From Candidatus Chryseobacterium colombiense (GTDB lineage: Bacteria; Bacteroidota; Bacteroidia; Flavobacteriales; Weeksellaceae), in NCBI GenBank assembly GCA_029203185.1, contig CP119310.1, forward strand, positions 682,001 to 746,000: a stretch of 64,000 bases of DNA, given 5' to 3'. Shown here one piece after another: positions 32,901 to 42,243 of this stretch. Each line of letters opens with the position of its first letter. Positions within the stretch are counted from its first letter, which is position 1. Below the pieces are notes generated by a model. The model did no database searches. It had not been told where the DNA came from and saw only the letters and a program-made list of their open reading frames with translations. The translations under genes and the position numbers were made by a program.

Positions 32901-34338
32901 ATTGATGACGGCAACGGTAGCGTCTTTAGGATTTTTACCGATGGCCATTTCTACAGGGGCTGGAGCGGAAGTTCAGAAACCTTTGGCAACGGTGGTAATA
33001 GGAGGTTTGATTACCGCAACTTTCCTTACGCTTTTTGTATTACCGATGTTATATATTATTTTCAACACAAAAATTGATTTAAAAAAGATAAAGCCTAAAT
33101 CAGTAAGTGCAGGTATTGTGCTGGGATTTTTATTTCTTGGACAGGCTTTTAACGCACAGCAAAGAACGCTTTTAACTTCAGATCAGGCTGTTCAGATGGC
33201 ATTGAGTAATAATGCTCTAATTAAATCAAAAGATCTGGATATTAAAGCCAGTGAAGCTTTACAACCTACGGCTAAAGAGCTTCCGAAATTGAATGTGGAC
33301 GCTCAATTAGGACAATACAACAGTAAACAGTTCGACCAGTCTTTTTCGATCTCGCAAAATATTCCGTTTCCGACCCTGTTTAAAGCCAGAAAAGAACTGA
33401 TTGCTGAAGAGATCAAAGGAAAGCAGATTAATAAGGAAATTTCTGCCAATGAACTGGCAAAACAGGTAAGAACGTACTATTATCAGATTGAATATCTGCA
33501 ATACAATCAGTCAAAGCTGAAATACCTGGACAGTCTTTATCAGGATTTTATAAGAATTGCAACCATAAGGTTTAAAGCAGGGGATATTAAAAAAATTGAG
33601 ATCAATACTGCCGAAACACAGAAAGGTGAAATCAATTTGCTGTTAAGTCAAAATGAAATATACCTTACCAATGCTTATAAAAATTTAAAAACATTGCTTA
33701 CTACTTCAGAAGAGATTACAGTTCCTTCCAATAAAAACTATTATCCTTTAAAAGCTGACGATGTTCTTGATAGTCTTTCAATTGCAAAGCATCCTACCGT
33801 GAGAGCATTCTATCAGGAAATGGAGATTGCGGAAAAAAATAAGAAGGTGGAAAAATCGCAGGGACTTCCGGAATTTACGATCGGGTATACCAATCAGTCT
33901 TTAATAGGTTTTCAGACCATCAACGGGATGGAGCAGTACTTCAGTGGAGGAAACAGGTTTCATTCTGGAACAATAGGCGTTTCGATTCCTTTGACTTTCG
34001 GGGCGACAAAAGCGAGAATGCAATCCTGGGAACTTCAGAAGCAAATGGCGGAATCGAATGCAAAACTACAGGAAAAACAATTGGAAACCTTGCTGGAAAA
34101 TACTTTCAATCAATACCTTCAAAATATAAAGCGATATGAGTATTATATGAATCAGGCGATTCCGAACGCTGAAAAGATTATAAAAGCCGGACAATTAGGA
34201 TATAAAACAGGTGAAATATCATATGTGGAATATCTTTTCGCCTTGCAAACCGCTACGAATATTCAGCTGAAATATCTGGAATCTATTCAGCAGGTAAATG
34301 AATCTGTCATTACTATCAATTCAATATTAAATAAATAA
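29977..34338 (+). CDS. CzcA/CusA-type heavy-metal RND transporter fused to an outer-membrane factor
   Basis: The 1453-residue chain contains a complete HME-RND pump (about 1-1040) and then a TolC/CzcC-like outer-membrane-factor domain (about 1063-1450). The proton-relay motif DFGLIVDGAVIIVEA in helix 4 fits the Co/Zn/Cd-type HME families better than Cu/Ag pumps, which read differently there. The junction carries a signal-peptide-like segment, AGIVLGFLFLGQAFNA (about 1045-1060), directly before QQRTLLTSDQAV, so the second half could be moved to the periplasm by an extra helix or cut off there. The adaptor follows 2 bp later. Confidence 0.95.
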   Translation: MLDKIIRFSIRNKIVIGIMTLVLVIWGIWSASKLPIDAVPDITNNQVQIITVCPTLAGQEVEQLVTFPIEQSIANIPDIEETRSISRFGLSVITVVFKEKVDIYFARQLISEQLKQAAEEIPKGVGTPELAPVSTGLGEVYQYILHPKKGSEKKYTSKELRTMQDWIVRRQLNGTPGVAEINSFGGELKQYEVGINPDRLKAMGISITDIFTALEKNNQNTGGAYIDKKPNAYFIRGIGMVKSIEDIKNIAVKNETGSVPIFIKDVANVGLGHAIRYGALTYNGEVDAVGGVVMMLKGANSNEVVQRIKDKIPTIQKSLPDDVIIEPFLDRTDLVDRAINTVEKNLIEGALIVIFVLVLFLGNFRAGLIVASAIPLSLLFALGMMNVFGVSANLMSLGAIDFGLIVDGAVIIVEATLHHLGLRKATRMLTQSEMDEEVFLSASKIRSSAAFGEIIILIVYIPILTLAGVEGKMFTPMAKTVGFAILGALILSLTYIPMMSALFLSKKITHKETFSDKMMNRLQRIYQPLLEKALKIKYALVGGTVALFMLSVLLFNRMGGEFIPQLQEGDYAFHCILPQGSSLSQSIETSMQASRIIKQFDEVKMVIGKTGSAEVPTDPMPPEASDLIIVLKPKKDWKSKKSYDELADEISEKLETIPGVFFEKNQPIQMRFNELMTGIRQDVAVKIFGENLDSLSIYADKTAKIISSVKGSTSPQIERVSGLPQINVEYDRTRMANYGLNIEEVNNALSTAFAGQTAGQVFENERRFDLVVRLDSLHRTNIEDVNNLMISTNSGAQIPLSQVANVSYKLGPAQISREEGKRRIVIGFNVKDRDVESVVKDIQAKLDKVKLPSGYYFTYGGQFENLQAASQRLMIAVPVSLLLIFMLLYFTFHSFKQAALIFTAIPMSAIGGVFALLIRDMPFSISAGIGFIALFGVAVLNGIVLIGTFNQLEKEGETSIIKRVIEGTKTRLRPVLMTATVASLGFLPMAISTGAGAEVQKPLATVVIGGLITATFLTLFVLPMLYIIFNTKIDLKKIKPKSVSAGIVLGFLFLGQAFNAQQRTLLTSDQAVQMALSNNALIKSKDLDIKASEALQPTAKELPKLNVDAQLGQYNSKQFDQSFSISQNIPFPTLFKARKELIAEEIKGKQINKEISANELAKQVRTYYYQIEYLQYNQSKLKYLDSLYQDFIRIATIRFKAGDIKKIEINTAETQKGEINLLLSQNEIYLTNAYKNLKTLLTTSEEITVPSNKNYYPLKADDVLDSLSIAKHPTVRAFYQEMEIAEKNKKVEKSQGLPEFTIGYTNQSLIGFQTINGMEQYFSGGNRFHSGTIGVSIPLTFGATKARMQSWELQKQMAESNAKLQEKQLETLLENTFNQYLQNIKRYEYYMNQAIPNAEKIIKAGQLGYKTGEISYVEYLFALQTATNIQLKYLESIQQVNESVITINSILNK

Positions 34339-34339
34339 C

Positions 34340-35596
34340 ATGAACATAAAATATAATATCATCTCTTTTGTTTTCATTTTCCTTGTTGTGATTAGCTGTG
34401 GAAAGAAAGATGCTGCCGGAGAAATTACTGAACAGCCCAAAACAGAACAGACAGAAGAGAATCATGCAGAAAGTCCCCAAACCATTGCAGAACTTACGGA
34501 AGAACAAATGAAATCGGTCGGAGTGACATTAGCAACTATTGAAATGAAAGAACTTACCTCAACCATTAAAGCGAATGGCTTATTGAGAGTCCCCAACAAT
34601 AGAAAAGCTACGGTAACTTCTTTATATGGTGGAGTGATTAAAACCATTAATGTACAGATTGGGGATTTTGTGAGGAAAGGTCAGGTATTAGCTACCATAA
34701 GCAATCCAGAATATATCCAGTTACAGGAGCAATATTTGACTGTAAACAGCAGAATTACCTATGCCGAGCAGGAATACAGAAGACAGAAAGAACTTTTTGA
34801 TAATGATGCGGGAGCCAAAAAGAACCTTCAGAGTGCCGATGCAGAATTAAAAAGCCTGAGAACTCAGAGAGCATCTTTACTGAGACAGCTTCAGATGATG
34901 GGAATCAATCCGGGAAAAGTAACGAATGGAAATCTGAAGTCAGGGTTAGTCATTACCTCTCCGATTAACGGAACCGTAAGCAATATCAATGCACAAATCG
35001 GAAGTTATGTAGATGTTTCCTCTCCTGTATTGGATATTATTGATAATAGTTCCATTCATCTTGACCTTCAGGTGTTTGAAAAAGATTTACCCAAAATGAA
35101 AATCGGGCAGATCGTTCATTTTAAACTGACGAATAATCCTGAAACCGAATATGATGCAAAAATATACAGCATCGGATCTTCTTTTGAAAATGAAAGCAAA
35201 ACGATTTCAGTTCACGCCAATGTTACAGGCAATAAAGAAGGTCTGATCGACGGAATGAATATTACCGGAATTGTGAGTCTGGATAAATCGGTAACTCCGG
35301 CCATTCCGAATGAAGCGATTGTAGAAGCAGACGGTAAATATTATGTTTTTGTGCAGACCGATAAAAAAGCAGAAACCCACGAGGAAGAAAGCGAAACTAA
35401 AAAAGAGACAAATCCTGATAAGAAAGAATCTAAAACTATGAATTTTGAGAAAATTGAAGTGGTGAAAGGTTCAACAGATATGGGCTACACCGCGATTACT
35501 CCGGTAAACAATATTGCTACTGATGCAAAGATTGTAGTAAAGGGTGCTTTCTTTGTCAATGCAAAGCTGTCTAATTCGGGAGAACACGAGCATTAA
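34340..35596 (+). CDS. RND efflux periplasmic adaptor lipoprotein (CzcB/CusB type)
   Basis: The 418-residue protein has a lipoprotein signal ending VISC (Cys at about 20), a long acidic/Gln-rich linker, the biotinyl-lipoyl-like domain split around a coiled-coil hairpin (QLQEQYLTVNSRITYAEQEYRRQKEL), a beta-barrel and a membrane-proximal domain. It links the inner-membrane pump with the outer-membrane factor domain fused to it. A Lys/Glu-rich insert (THEEESETKKETNPDKKESK) precedes the last strand. It follows the pump by 2 bp and ends the operon. Confidence 0.95.
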   Translation: MNIKYNIISFVFIFLVVISCGKKDAAGEITEQPKTEQTEENHAESPQTIAELTEEQMKSVGVTLATIEMKELTSTIKANGLLRVPNNRKATVTSLYGGVIKTINVQIGDFVRKGQVLATISNPEYIQLQEQYLTVNSRITYAEQEYRRQKELFDNDAGAKKNLQSADAELKSLRTQRASLLRQLQMMGINPGKVTNGNLKSGLVITSPINGTVSNINAQIGSYVDVSSPVLDIIDNSSIHLDLQVFEKDLPKMKIGQIVHFKLTNNPETEYDAKIYSIGSSFENESKTISVHANVTGNKEGLIDGMNITGIVSLDKSVTPAIPNEAIVEADGKYYVFVQTDKKAETHEEESETKKETNPDKKESKTMNFEKIEVVKGSTDMGYTAITPVNNIATDAKIVVKGAFFVNAKLSNSGEHEH

Positions 35597-35674
35597 ATTT
35601 GTATAAATATTTAAAAATTTTATAACTATTTATTTAGAAAAAAGTTAATTTTATTAATGAAATAAGAAATAAAT

Positions 35675-36661
35675 ATTTGCACAAGAGTAGTTTATAAGGG
35701 ACTTAATGATACAGTACTAACGGCAAGATCTATGGATTGGAAAGAAGAAATTCCGGCCAATCTTTGGATTTTTCCAAGGGGAATGAATCGTAATGGTTTG
35801 GTAGGAGAAAACTCCGTAACATGGAAATCAAAATATGGAAGTGTAATAACCAGTTCTTGGGATCTTTCTTCTTCTGATGGCATGAATGAAAAAGGATTAA
35901 CAGGAAATGTCCTATGGCTTGCTGAATCCGAATATCCGTCTTTTGATCCTGAAAGTGGTATAAAAGGGATTTCTATTTCACTTTGGCTTCAATATGTTTT
36001 AGATAATTTTTCTAATGTGAATGAGGCGGTAGAAAAATTGAGACAGGCAGAATTTGTTATCGTTTCGGGAATCATCCCCAATACAGATCGTTTTACAACG
36101 CTTCGTTTATCGATCTCAGACTCTTCCGGAGACAGTGCTATTTTTGAATACGTAAATGGGAAGCTTGTTATTCATCATGATAAAAAATTTATCGTCATGA
36201 CCAATTCTCCTACTTATGAACAGCAGCTTGCAATCAACAGTTATTGGCAGGGTATTCCGGGAACCATTATGCTTCCGGGTACCAATCGTGCAGCAGACAG
36301 ATATGTACGAGCTTATTACTATATCAATGCAATTCCTCGGACTGATGAGGCTAATCTAGCTTTGGCAAGTGTTTTAGGAGTTATCAGAAACTGTTCTGTT
36401 CCATTAGGAATATCTTCTCCGACTGAGCCTAATATTTCGTCAACACGATGGAGAACTGTATCTGACCATAAGAATCTACTTTATTATTTTGAAAATGTTT
36501 TGACTCCTAATACATTATGGGTTGATTTAAAAAAAGTTGATTTTAGTGAAGAAAATGGAAAACCTTTAAAGTTAAGTTTGGACAGTAATGAAATATATGC
36601 AGGAGAAACGTCAGACAAATTTATTCACACTGAACCGTTTATTTTCAAAGGACTTATTTGA
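35675..36661 (+). CDS. Choloylglycine hydrolase/penicillin V acylase-type Ntn hydrolase with defective 5' end
   Basis: The catalytic frame begins CTRVVYKGLNDTVLTARSMDWKEE, where Cys is the Ntn nucleophile encoded by TGC at 35678, and continues through NEKGLTGN, YVNGKL, the VMTNSP region and ISSTRWRTVSDHKN, giving the full PF02275 domain. The first ATG (35732) falls after the nucleophile. The only upstream in-frame ATG (35657) is followed at once by TAA (35663). ATT at 35675 directly precedes the Cys codon; if it were used, removal of Met would expose Cys, as in cytoplasmic bile-salt hydrolases. Relatives in this phylum have a signal peptide here, which is absent. It is therefore either a 5'-truncated pseudogene or an AUU-started gene. 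Confidence 0.75.
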   Translation: MCTRVVYKGLNDTVLTARSMDWKEEIPANLWIFPRGMNRNGLVGENSVTWKSKYGSVITSSWDLSSSDGMNEKGLTGNVLWLAESEYPSFDPESGIKGISISLWLQYVLDNFSNVNEAVEKLRQAEFVIVSGIIPNTDRFTTLRLSISDSSGDSAIFEYVNGKLVIHHDKKFIVMTNSPTYEQQLAINSYWQGIPGTIMLPGTNRAADRYVRAYYYINAIPRTDEANLALASVLGVIRNCSVPLGISSPTEPNISSTRWRTVSDHKNLLYYFENVLTPNTLWVDLKKVDFSEENGKPLKLSLDSNEIYAGETSDKFIHTEPFIFKGLI

Positions 36662-36706
36662 CGGAGAATAATTTAGTATTAATCTTACTGGACTTTTATA
36701 AATAAG

Positions 36707-36728
36707 AGCACTCATATGAGTGCTTTTT
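36707..36728 (+). terminator. Terminator after the Ntn-hydrolase gene
   Basis: AGCACTC, loop ATAT, GAGTGCT and T4 form a perfect stem. The core is the same as the small-RNA terminator at 25465. Confidence 0.85.
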
Positions 36729-36977
36729 GCGTATAATTTCAGATAAATACTATTAATTATATTTAAAATAAAAATAATTAACTCTTTTTTTATTATTAAT
36801 TTAGTAGAGATTAAATACTTAAAAATTAAATTATTATGGTTGTTAAAGTTAATATTCATAATTACTACTAGTTGTATTAAATCTTCTATCATATTTACCT
36901 TCAGGAAAAAATAAAAAATAGATCTATCACAATCCATAGATTTCTGTCACTGAATTTATAACCATAAAATAAACGGT
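36729..36977. other. Intergenic region before the amidohydrolase
   Basis: The 250 bases are very AT-rich. A 108-codon minus-strand frame (36937 to 36611) is composed of Ile/Asn/Lys-rich sequence and overlaps the Ntn-hydrolase end and its terminator; I treat it as spurious. No palindrome or -7 box was found. Confidence 0.5.
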
Positions 36978-38726
36978 ATGCCTAACCAAATCACAAAACG
37001 GTATTTAGTTTTCTTGCAATTACTGACGGCTTTTTTTCTATTGCAAGTGATGAATTCCTGTACCTCATCAAAAAATGAATTTGCAGATACGATTTACATT
37101 AACGGAGACATTCTTACCATGAAAGGGAATGATGCAAATTATGTTGAAGCATTAACGCTAAAAGATGATAAAATAACTTTTGCCGGTGACAAAAAAACAG
37201 CAATGTCGTATAAAGGAGATTCGACTCAGGTAATTGATCTTAAGGGCAGAACGCTCATGCCGGGTTTTATCGATGCTCATGGTCATGTGACGCAGGCGGC
37301 TTCCTTTTCTTTTGCTGCCGATTTAGCACCTGAACCTTATGGTAAAGTAATGTCGATTCCCGACCTTCAGGAGGCTTTGAAAGATTATATCCGGAAAAAT
37401 AATATTCCACCAGGTATGCCGGTCATCGGAAATGGTTATGATGATGCCATTATGAAAGAACATCGTCATCCTACCGCACAGGAACTGGATGAAGTATCTT
37501 CCGTTAATCCTATATATATACTTCATACTTCCGGTCATATGGGAGTGGCAAATACACTTTTGCTTAATGAAATGAAAATTACATATGATACTCCTGATCC
37601 TGTAGGTGGAGTGATAGGAAGAAATACCTCATCTAAAACACTTACAGGAAAAATGCAGGAAAATGCAAACATCAATAGTCTTCTTTTTTTGATGGCTAAA
37701 CTTCCAAAGTCAACGGAAGAAGATAAGTTGAAAGGATTGTTAAATGCTGAAAAAGAATGGTTTGCTAACGGACAAACAACAATCTGTGACGGACGTGCAA
37801 TACCTGAAAATATTGGTTTAGTAATGACAGCCAATAGAAAGGGGTTACTGAAAGGGGATTTTATCGTTCTCCCTGACTATGACACTAATGCAAAAGGGCT
37901 GGATTCATTAAAAAAATATTATAGAAAATACTATAATCATTTCAAAATAGGAGCGATAAAAATGACTTTTGACGGTTCTCCGCAAGGGAAATCAGCATGG
38001 CTTACTACACCTTATCTTGTTCCTCCGGATGGAGAAGAAAAAAACTTTAAAGGACATCCTATTTACAGTCATAAAGCAGCATATGAGGGACTAAAAAATA
38101 TACTTTCTCACGGGATGCAGGCTCATGTGCATTGTAACGGAGATGCAGCTATTGACGAAGGACTGAATCTAATGGATACTTTAAAAAAAGAAGGTCTCCT
38201 TACTTCAGATATGCGTTGTGTTCTTATCCATAGTCAGGTTTGTCGTCCAGATCAGGTTCCCAGATTTAAGCAGATCGGAATCGTGCCAAGTTGGTTTCCG
38301 ACTCATTGTTATCTTTGGGGAGATTGGCATTTAAACAGTGTTTTAGGAAAAGAAAGAGCTTCGCATATAAGTCCGCTTAAACAAGGACTTGACAATGGAA
38401 TACGTTTTACAATTCATCATGATGCCCCTGTAACTCCTCCAGATCTCCTTACTGCAGTCTATGCCGCAGTGAACAGGAAAACAAGATCTGGGACTATATT
38501 GGGTCCTGATCAGCGAATTTCACCATACGAAGCACTCAAAGCAATTACAATAAATGCTGCATGGCAATGGAGCGAAGAAAATGAAAAAGGAACACTGGAG
38601 AAAGGTAAAAAAGCAGATCTTGTTATTTTAGATAAAAACCCATTAAAAGTAGATCCTTTAACAATTAAAGACATAAAAGTAATGGAAACATTTAAAAATG
38701 GAAAATCAGTATTTAAAAGAAATTAA
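36978..38726 (+). CDS. Amidohydrolase family lipoprotein (YtcJ type)
   Basis: The 582-residue protein has an N-terminal lipoprotein signal (LLQVMNSC, Cys near 28) and an amidohydrolase 3 (PF07969) fold. The first metal motif is GFIDAHGHVTQ (about 93-103), with later HVHCNGDAAID and LIHSQVCRPDQ, and HHDAPVTPPDLL near the end as further ligands. The substrate of YtcJ-type enzymes is unknown. The final residues ADLVILDKNPL and IKVMETFKNGKSVFKRN are typical of the C-terminal beta-sandwich. It is monocistronic, with a terminator 17 bp after its stop. Confidence 0.93.
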   Translation: MPNQITKRYLVFLQLLTAFFLLQVMNSCTSSKNEFADTIYINGDILTMKGNDANYVEALTLKDDKITFAGDKKTAMSYKGDSTQVIDLKGRTLMPGFIDAHGHVTQAASFSFAADLAPEPYGKVMSIPDLQEALKDYIRKNNIPPGMPVIGNGYDDAIMKEHRHPTAQELDEVSSVNPIYILHTSGHMGVANTLLLNEMKITYDTPDPVGGVIGRNTSSKTLTGKMQENANINSLLFLMAKLPKSTEEDKLKGLLNAEKEWFANGQTTICDGRAIPENIGLVMTANRKGLLKGDFIVLPDYDTNAKGLDSLKKYYRKYYNHFKIGAIKMTFDGSPQGKSAWLTTPYLVPPDGEEKNFKGHPIYSHKAAYEGLKNILSHGMQAHVHCNGDAAIDEGLNLMDTLKKEGLLTSDMRCVLIHSQVCRPDQVPRFKQIGIVPSWFPTHCYLWGDWHLNSVLGKERASHISPLKQGLDNGIRFTIHHDAPVTPPDLLTAVYAAVNRKTRSGTILGPDQRISPYEALKAITINAAWQWSEENEKGTLEKGKKADLVILDKNPLKVDPLTIKDIKVMETFKNGKSVFKRN

Positions 38727-38742
38727 AATATCTCTTTATATG

Positions 38743-38778
38743 AAAAAATACCTTGAGGCCTTCCTTGAGGTATTTTTT
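38743..38778 (+). terminator. Terminator after the amidohydrolase gene
   Basis: AAAAAATACCT (38743-38753) pairs with AGGTATTTTTT (38768-38778), and an inner AGG/CCT pair extends the stem around a CCTT loop. It works in either direction. Confidence 0.8.
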
Positions 38779-38900
38779 ATCACGAAATAAATTCAGTGAA
38801 TAAATAATTTCTAAACTTGGTTTAATCATTATTTGATTTAGGATTTAATTTTCAGAAATTTGCTACCTTATCCAACATTCTTAAGAGTCAGTTGTCAGTA

Positions 38901-41900
38901 ATGGAATTATCAGGAGAATATACACTATTCAATACCCATATCAGTACACTTTCAGTGTATGAGTTGCTGAAACATACCCAGAATGGAAGTTTTATGGAAA
39001 ATAGAGACTTCCAGAACGTTCATCCCATTGCTCTTGAGCTGAATGTTGGTGTATTTACTAAAAATAATGTAGCGGTTGATTTTCCAAGAGTTTCAGTAAG
39101 CCAGATTGGAAATGATGTTATTTCATCCTGCTCCTGTAATCATAATACCCAAAAACTATGTCAGCATCAGGCGGAAGTTATTCACTGTATTCTTGAGCAG
39201 GAAGATTTCCGTATTTTCTATGATCATAATTTGCGTCGTAAAATATTAGTGCGATCAGCCAAAGGTTATGGATTAGAAAATGAATCTAACCTGGATGCCT
39301 ATTTTCAACTGAGCCATAAGGATGGAAAACTGAACATTGAAAGTAAAATAAAGGAACTGCTGAAAATGGATGAACAGGTTTTTAAGAAAGATCTTATTCC
39401 TCAACAGCAATCCCTCATCAAAAAATTAGCAGCTCAGGAAATCTACAAAAAACAGATCCTTGTTATTGGCAGACACCGTTACTACAATCAACTGAGTTTT
39501 TTGTTGATGGAAGCGGATATAACGCAGGCCGGAAAAATTAAAAACCCGGTAAGTACTGCAGATCCGATGAATCTGATATGGAAGGCTGAAAGTCCTTTGG
39601 CCGTTAAATTTTATACCGCTCTCGTTATTTTTCAGAATAAATATAACGAAGACAATACAGATACAGAACTGGATGCTTTACAGCAGATTATTAAAAATCC
39701 CTTAGAACTAGATACCTTTTTTCATGACAGGGATATTTCTGAAACCATTTCCGCAAAATCTCTGATTCCTGTTGATGTAAAAATTTTAAAAGCCGAGATA
39801 CAGTTGACTGTTTTAAAAAAAGAGCCGTTTTTTGAAATTACAGGAGAGCTTGTTTTCAATGATACTTCGCTTCCTTTCAGCAATGTGGTGATTCGCAATG
39901 AATATTTTGTTTATCATCAGCAGACTTTTCATTATGTAGATCATCCCGATATGCTTCGGATACTTAAGTTTTTCAAGGCCAACAATGAAATCTTATTGAT
40001 TCATTCTTCCAAATATGAAGAGTTTTTTCAGAATGTTTTGGCTCCTTTAGAAAATCTGGTTCATATTAATTACAGTTATATCCGTAAAGCTACTTCGGTG
40101 GAGCTTATTGAGAAAAATTTTGAGGTAGAACGGATTGTTTACCTGAATCAGGAAGGAAATTTCATATCCATTATTCCCATAATGAAATATGGAGAGGTGG
40201 AAGTTCCCGTTTATTCCAGAAAGCAGATATTTGATACTGATCAGAACGGAAACGAATTTAAAATAGAACGCGATTACAATGCAGAAATTGCCCTCACTTC
40301 GGTGATCATGAATCAGCATTTGGATTTTAGCGAACAATTAGAAGGACACGAATATTTCTATCTGCATAAAGATAAATTTTTAGACGAAAACTGGTTTTTA
40401 AATGCCTTTGAAATATGGAGGAATGAAGGAATTACCATTCTCGGGTTTAATGAAATTAAAAATAATAAACTCAATCCCCACAAAGCCAAAATAACTATAG
40501 AAGTCAATAGTGGAATTGATTGGTTCAATGCTAATTTAAAAGTTCATTTCGGAAAAAAGAAAGCTACTCTGAAACAAGTACATCGGGCTCTGAGAAACAA
40601 AAGTAAATTTGTTCAGCTCGATGATGGATCTCAAGGAATTTTACCCGATGAATGGATCGAAAAAATAAACAGATATTTTCAGGCAGGAGATATAGACGAA
40701 GACTTACTAAAAATTCCCAAAGTCAATTTTACAGAAATATCCGGTTTATTTGAAAAAGAAGTGTTAAGTGAAGAAGTACAGAATGAAATTATAACTTACC
40801 ACGAGCAATTTTCAAAGATAAACAGGAGTGAAGTCCCGGTTCCTGCAGAATTGAATGCTGAACTCAGAGATTATCAGCGCGAAGGACTGAACTGGCTGAA
40901 CTTTTTAGATAATTTCAATTTCGGAGGATGTCTTGCCGATGATATGGGATTGGGAAAAACGGTACAGATCATTGCTTTTATTCTATCACAACGGGAGAAA
41001 TACGGACATACAACCAATTTAGTGGTCGTTCCGACTTCTTTATTATTTAACTGGCAGGAAGAAATAGAAAAATTTGCCCCTTCTCTAAAAATACTGACTC
41101 ATTACGGAGCAGAAAGAGAAAAAAGCATTACAAAAATGCATGAATATGAGATCGTATTAACCACCTATGGAATGGTATTGTCTGATATTCGTTTTCTCAA
41201 AAATTTCCGTTTCAATTATATATTTTTAGACGAATCTCAGGCGATTAAAAATCCTAATTCAGAAAGATATAAAGCTGCCCGTTTGTTGCAGTCGAGAAAT
41301 AGAATTGTACTTACAGGAACACCTGTTGAAAACAATACCTTCGATCTCTATGGACAGCTTTCCTTTGCCTGTCCTGGATTGTTGGGAAGTAAGCAGTATT
41401 TTAAAGATATTTATGCCATTCCGATCGATAAATTTGAATACAGCAAAAGAGCGCTGGAACTTCAGCATAAAATAAAACCATTTATCCTGAGAAGAACCAA
41501 AAAGCAGGTTGCCAGTGAATTACCAGAAAAAACAGAGATGGTCGTTTACTGTGAAATGAATGCAGAACAACGTAAAATCTATGATAATTATGAACAGGAA
41601 CTGCGTGAATTTATTTCTGCAACGGAGGATGATGAGATCACAAAAAACAGCATGCATGTTTTAACAGGATTAACGAAGCTTAGGCAAATCTGTAATTCAC
41701 CGGTACTTTTAAAAGAAGGCCATTCCGGAAGCAATTCCGTGAAGATTGAAATCCTTACCGAGCAGATTGAAAATAAATCTAAAGAGCACAAAATCCTGGT
41801 TTTCTCTCAGTTTGTAGGAATGCTTGATCTTGTTAAAACCGAATTGGAGAAAAAAAATATTCCTTTTGAATATCTGACAGGCCAGACAAAAGATAGAGGA

Positions 41901-42236
41901 GCAAAAGTACAGAATTTCCAGATCAATGATGAAGTTCGGGTATTTTTGATCAGCTTAAAAGCGGGTGGAGTAGGCTTAAACCTCACCGAAGCAGATTATG
42001 TCTATCTTATTGATCCTTGGTGGAATCCTGCTACTGAAAATCAGGCGATTGATCGAAGTCATAGAATCGGACAGACGAAACATGTAGTGGCAGTTCGGCT
42101 AATTTGTACGGATACCGTAGAAGAAAAAATCATGAATATGCAAAAGAAAAAACATAAGCTGGCTCAGGATTTAATTAAAACGGATGCTTCTTTCTTTAAT
42201 AGTCTGTCTAAAAATGAGCTTCTGGAAATTCTGTAA
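38901..42236 (+). CDS. SNF2-family DEAD/DEAH helicase with SWIM zinc finger
   Basis: I place the start at the ATG at 38901 (MELSGEYTLFN); a TTG three codons upstream at 38892 is an alternative. Near residues 75-90 CSCNHNTQKLCQHQAE has the CxC-xn-CxH SWIM zinc-finger pattern. A long N-terminal region precedes a full SNF2 motor: Walker A in LADDMGLGKTVQII (about 690), DESQ box in IFLDESQAIKN, VLTGTPVENN, and the C-terminal helicase half with QAIDRSHRIGQ. It is a bacterial RapA/HepA-like or SWI2-type ATPase acting on DNA, possibly during transcription or repair. Neither partner nor phenotype can be read from the context. Confidence 0.94.
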   Translation: MELSGEYTLFNTHISTLSVYELLKHTQNGSFMENRDFQNVHPIALELNVGVFTKNNVAVDFPRVSVSQIGNDVISSCSCNHNTQKLCQHQAEVIHCILEQEDFRIFYDHNLRRKILVRSAKGYGLENESNLDAYFQLSHKDGKLNIESKIKELLKMDEQVFKKDLIPQQQSLIKKLAAQEIYKKQILVIGRHRYYNQLSFLLMEADITQAGKIKNPVSTADPMNLIWKAESPLAVKFYTALVIFQNKYNEDNTDTELDALQQIIKNPLELDTFFHDRDISETISAKSLIPVDVKILKAEIQLTVLKKEPFFEITGELVFNDTSLPFSNVVIRNEYFVYHQQTFHYVDHPDMLRILKFFKANNEILLIHSSKYEEFFQNVLAPLENLVHINYSYIRKATSVELIEKNFEVERIVYLNQEGNFISIIPIMKYGEVEVPVYSRKQIFDTDQNGNEFKIERDYNAEIALTSVIMNQHLDFSEQLEGHEYFYLHKDKFLDENWFLNAFEIWRNEGITILGFNEIKNNKLNPHKAKITIEVNSGIDWFNANLKVHFGKKKATLKQVHRALRNKSKFVQLDDGSQGILPDEWIEKINRYFQAGDIDEDLLKIPKVNFTEISGLFEKEVLSEEVQNEIITYHEQFSKINRSEVPVPAELNAELRDYQREGLNWLNFLDNFNFGGCLADDMGLGKTVQIIAFILSQREKYGHTTNLVVVPTSLLFNWQEEIEKFAPSLKILTHYGAEREKSITKMHEYEIVLTTYGMVLSDIRFLKNFRFNYIFLDESQAIKNPNSERYKAARLLQSRNRIVLTGTPVENNTFDLYGQLSFACPGLLGSKQYFKDIYAIPIDKFEYSKRALELQHKIKPFILRRTKKQVASELPEKTEMVVYCEMNAEQRKIYDNYEQELREFISATEDDEITKNSMHVLTGLTKLRQICNSPVLLKEGHSGSNSVKIEILTEQIENKSKEHKILVFSQFVGMLDLVKTELEKKNIPFEYLTGQTKDRGAKVQNFQINDEVRVFLISLKAGGVGLNLTEADYVYLIDPWWNPATENQAIDRSHRIGQTKHVVAVRLICTDTVEEKIMNMQKKKHKLAQDLIKTDASFFNSLSKNELLEIL

Positions 42237-42243
42237 CAGGTAA

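Noticed and set aside
36707..36728. Shared stem with the 25465 terminator as a mobile repeat
   Set aside because: Only the short GCACTC/GAGTGC core is shared and both copies fit ordinary terminators.
36611..36937. 108-codon minus-strand frame
   Set aside because: Ile/Asn/Lys-rich translation of AT-rich DNA that overlaps the Ntn-hydrolase end and its terminator.
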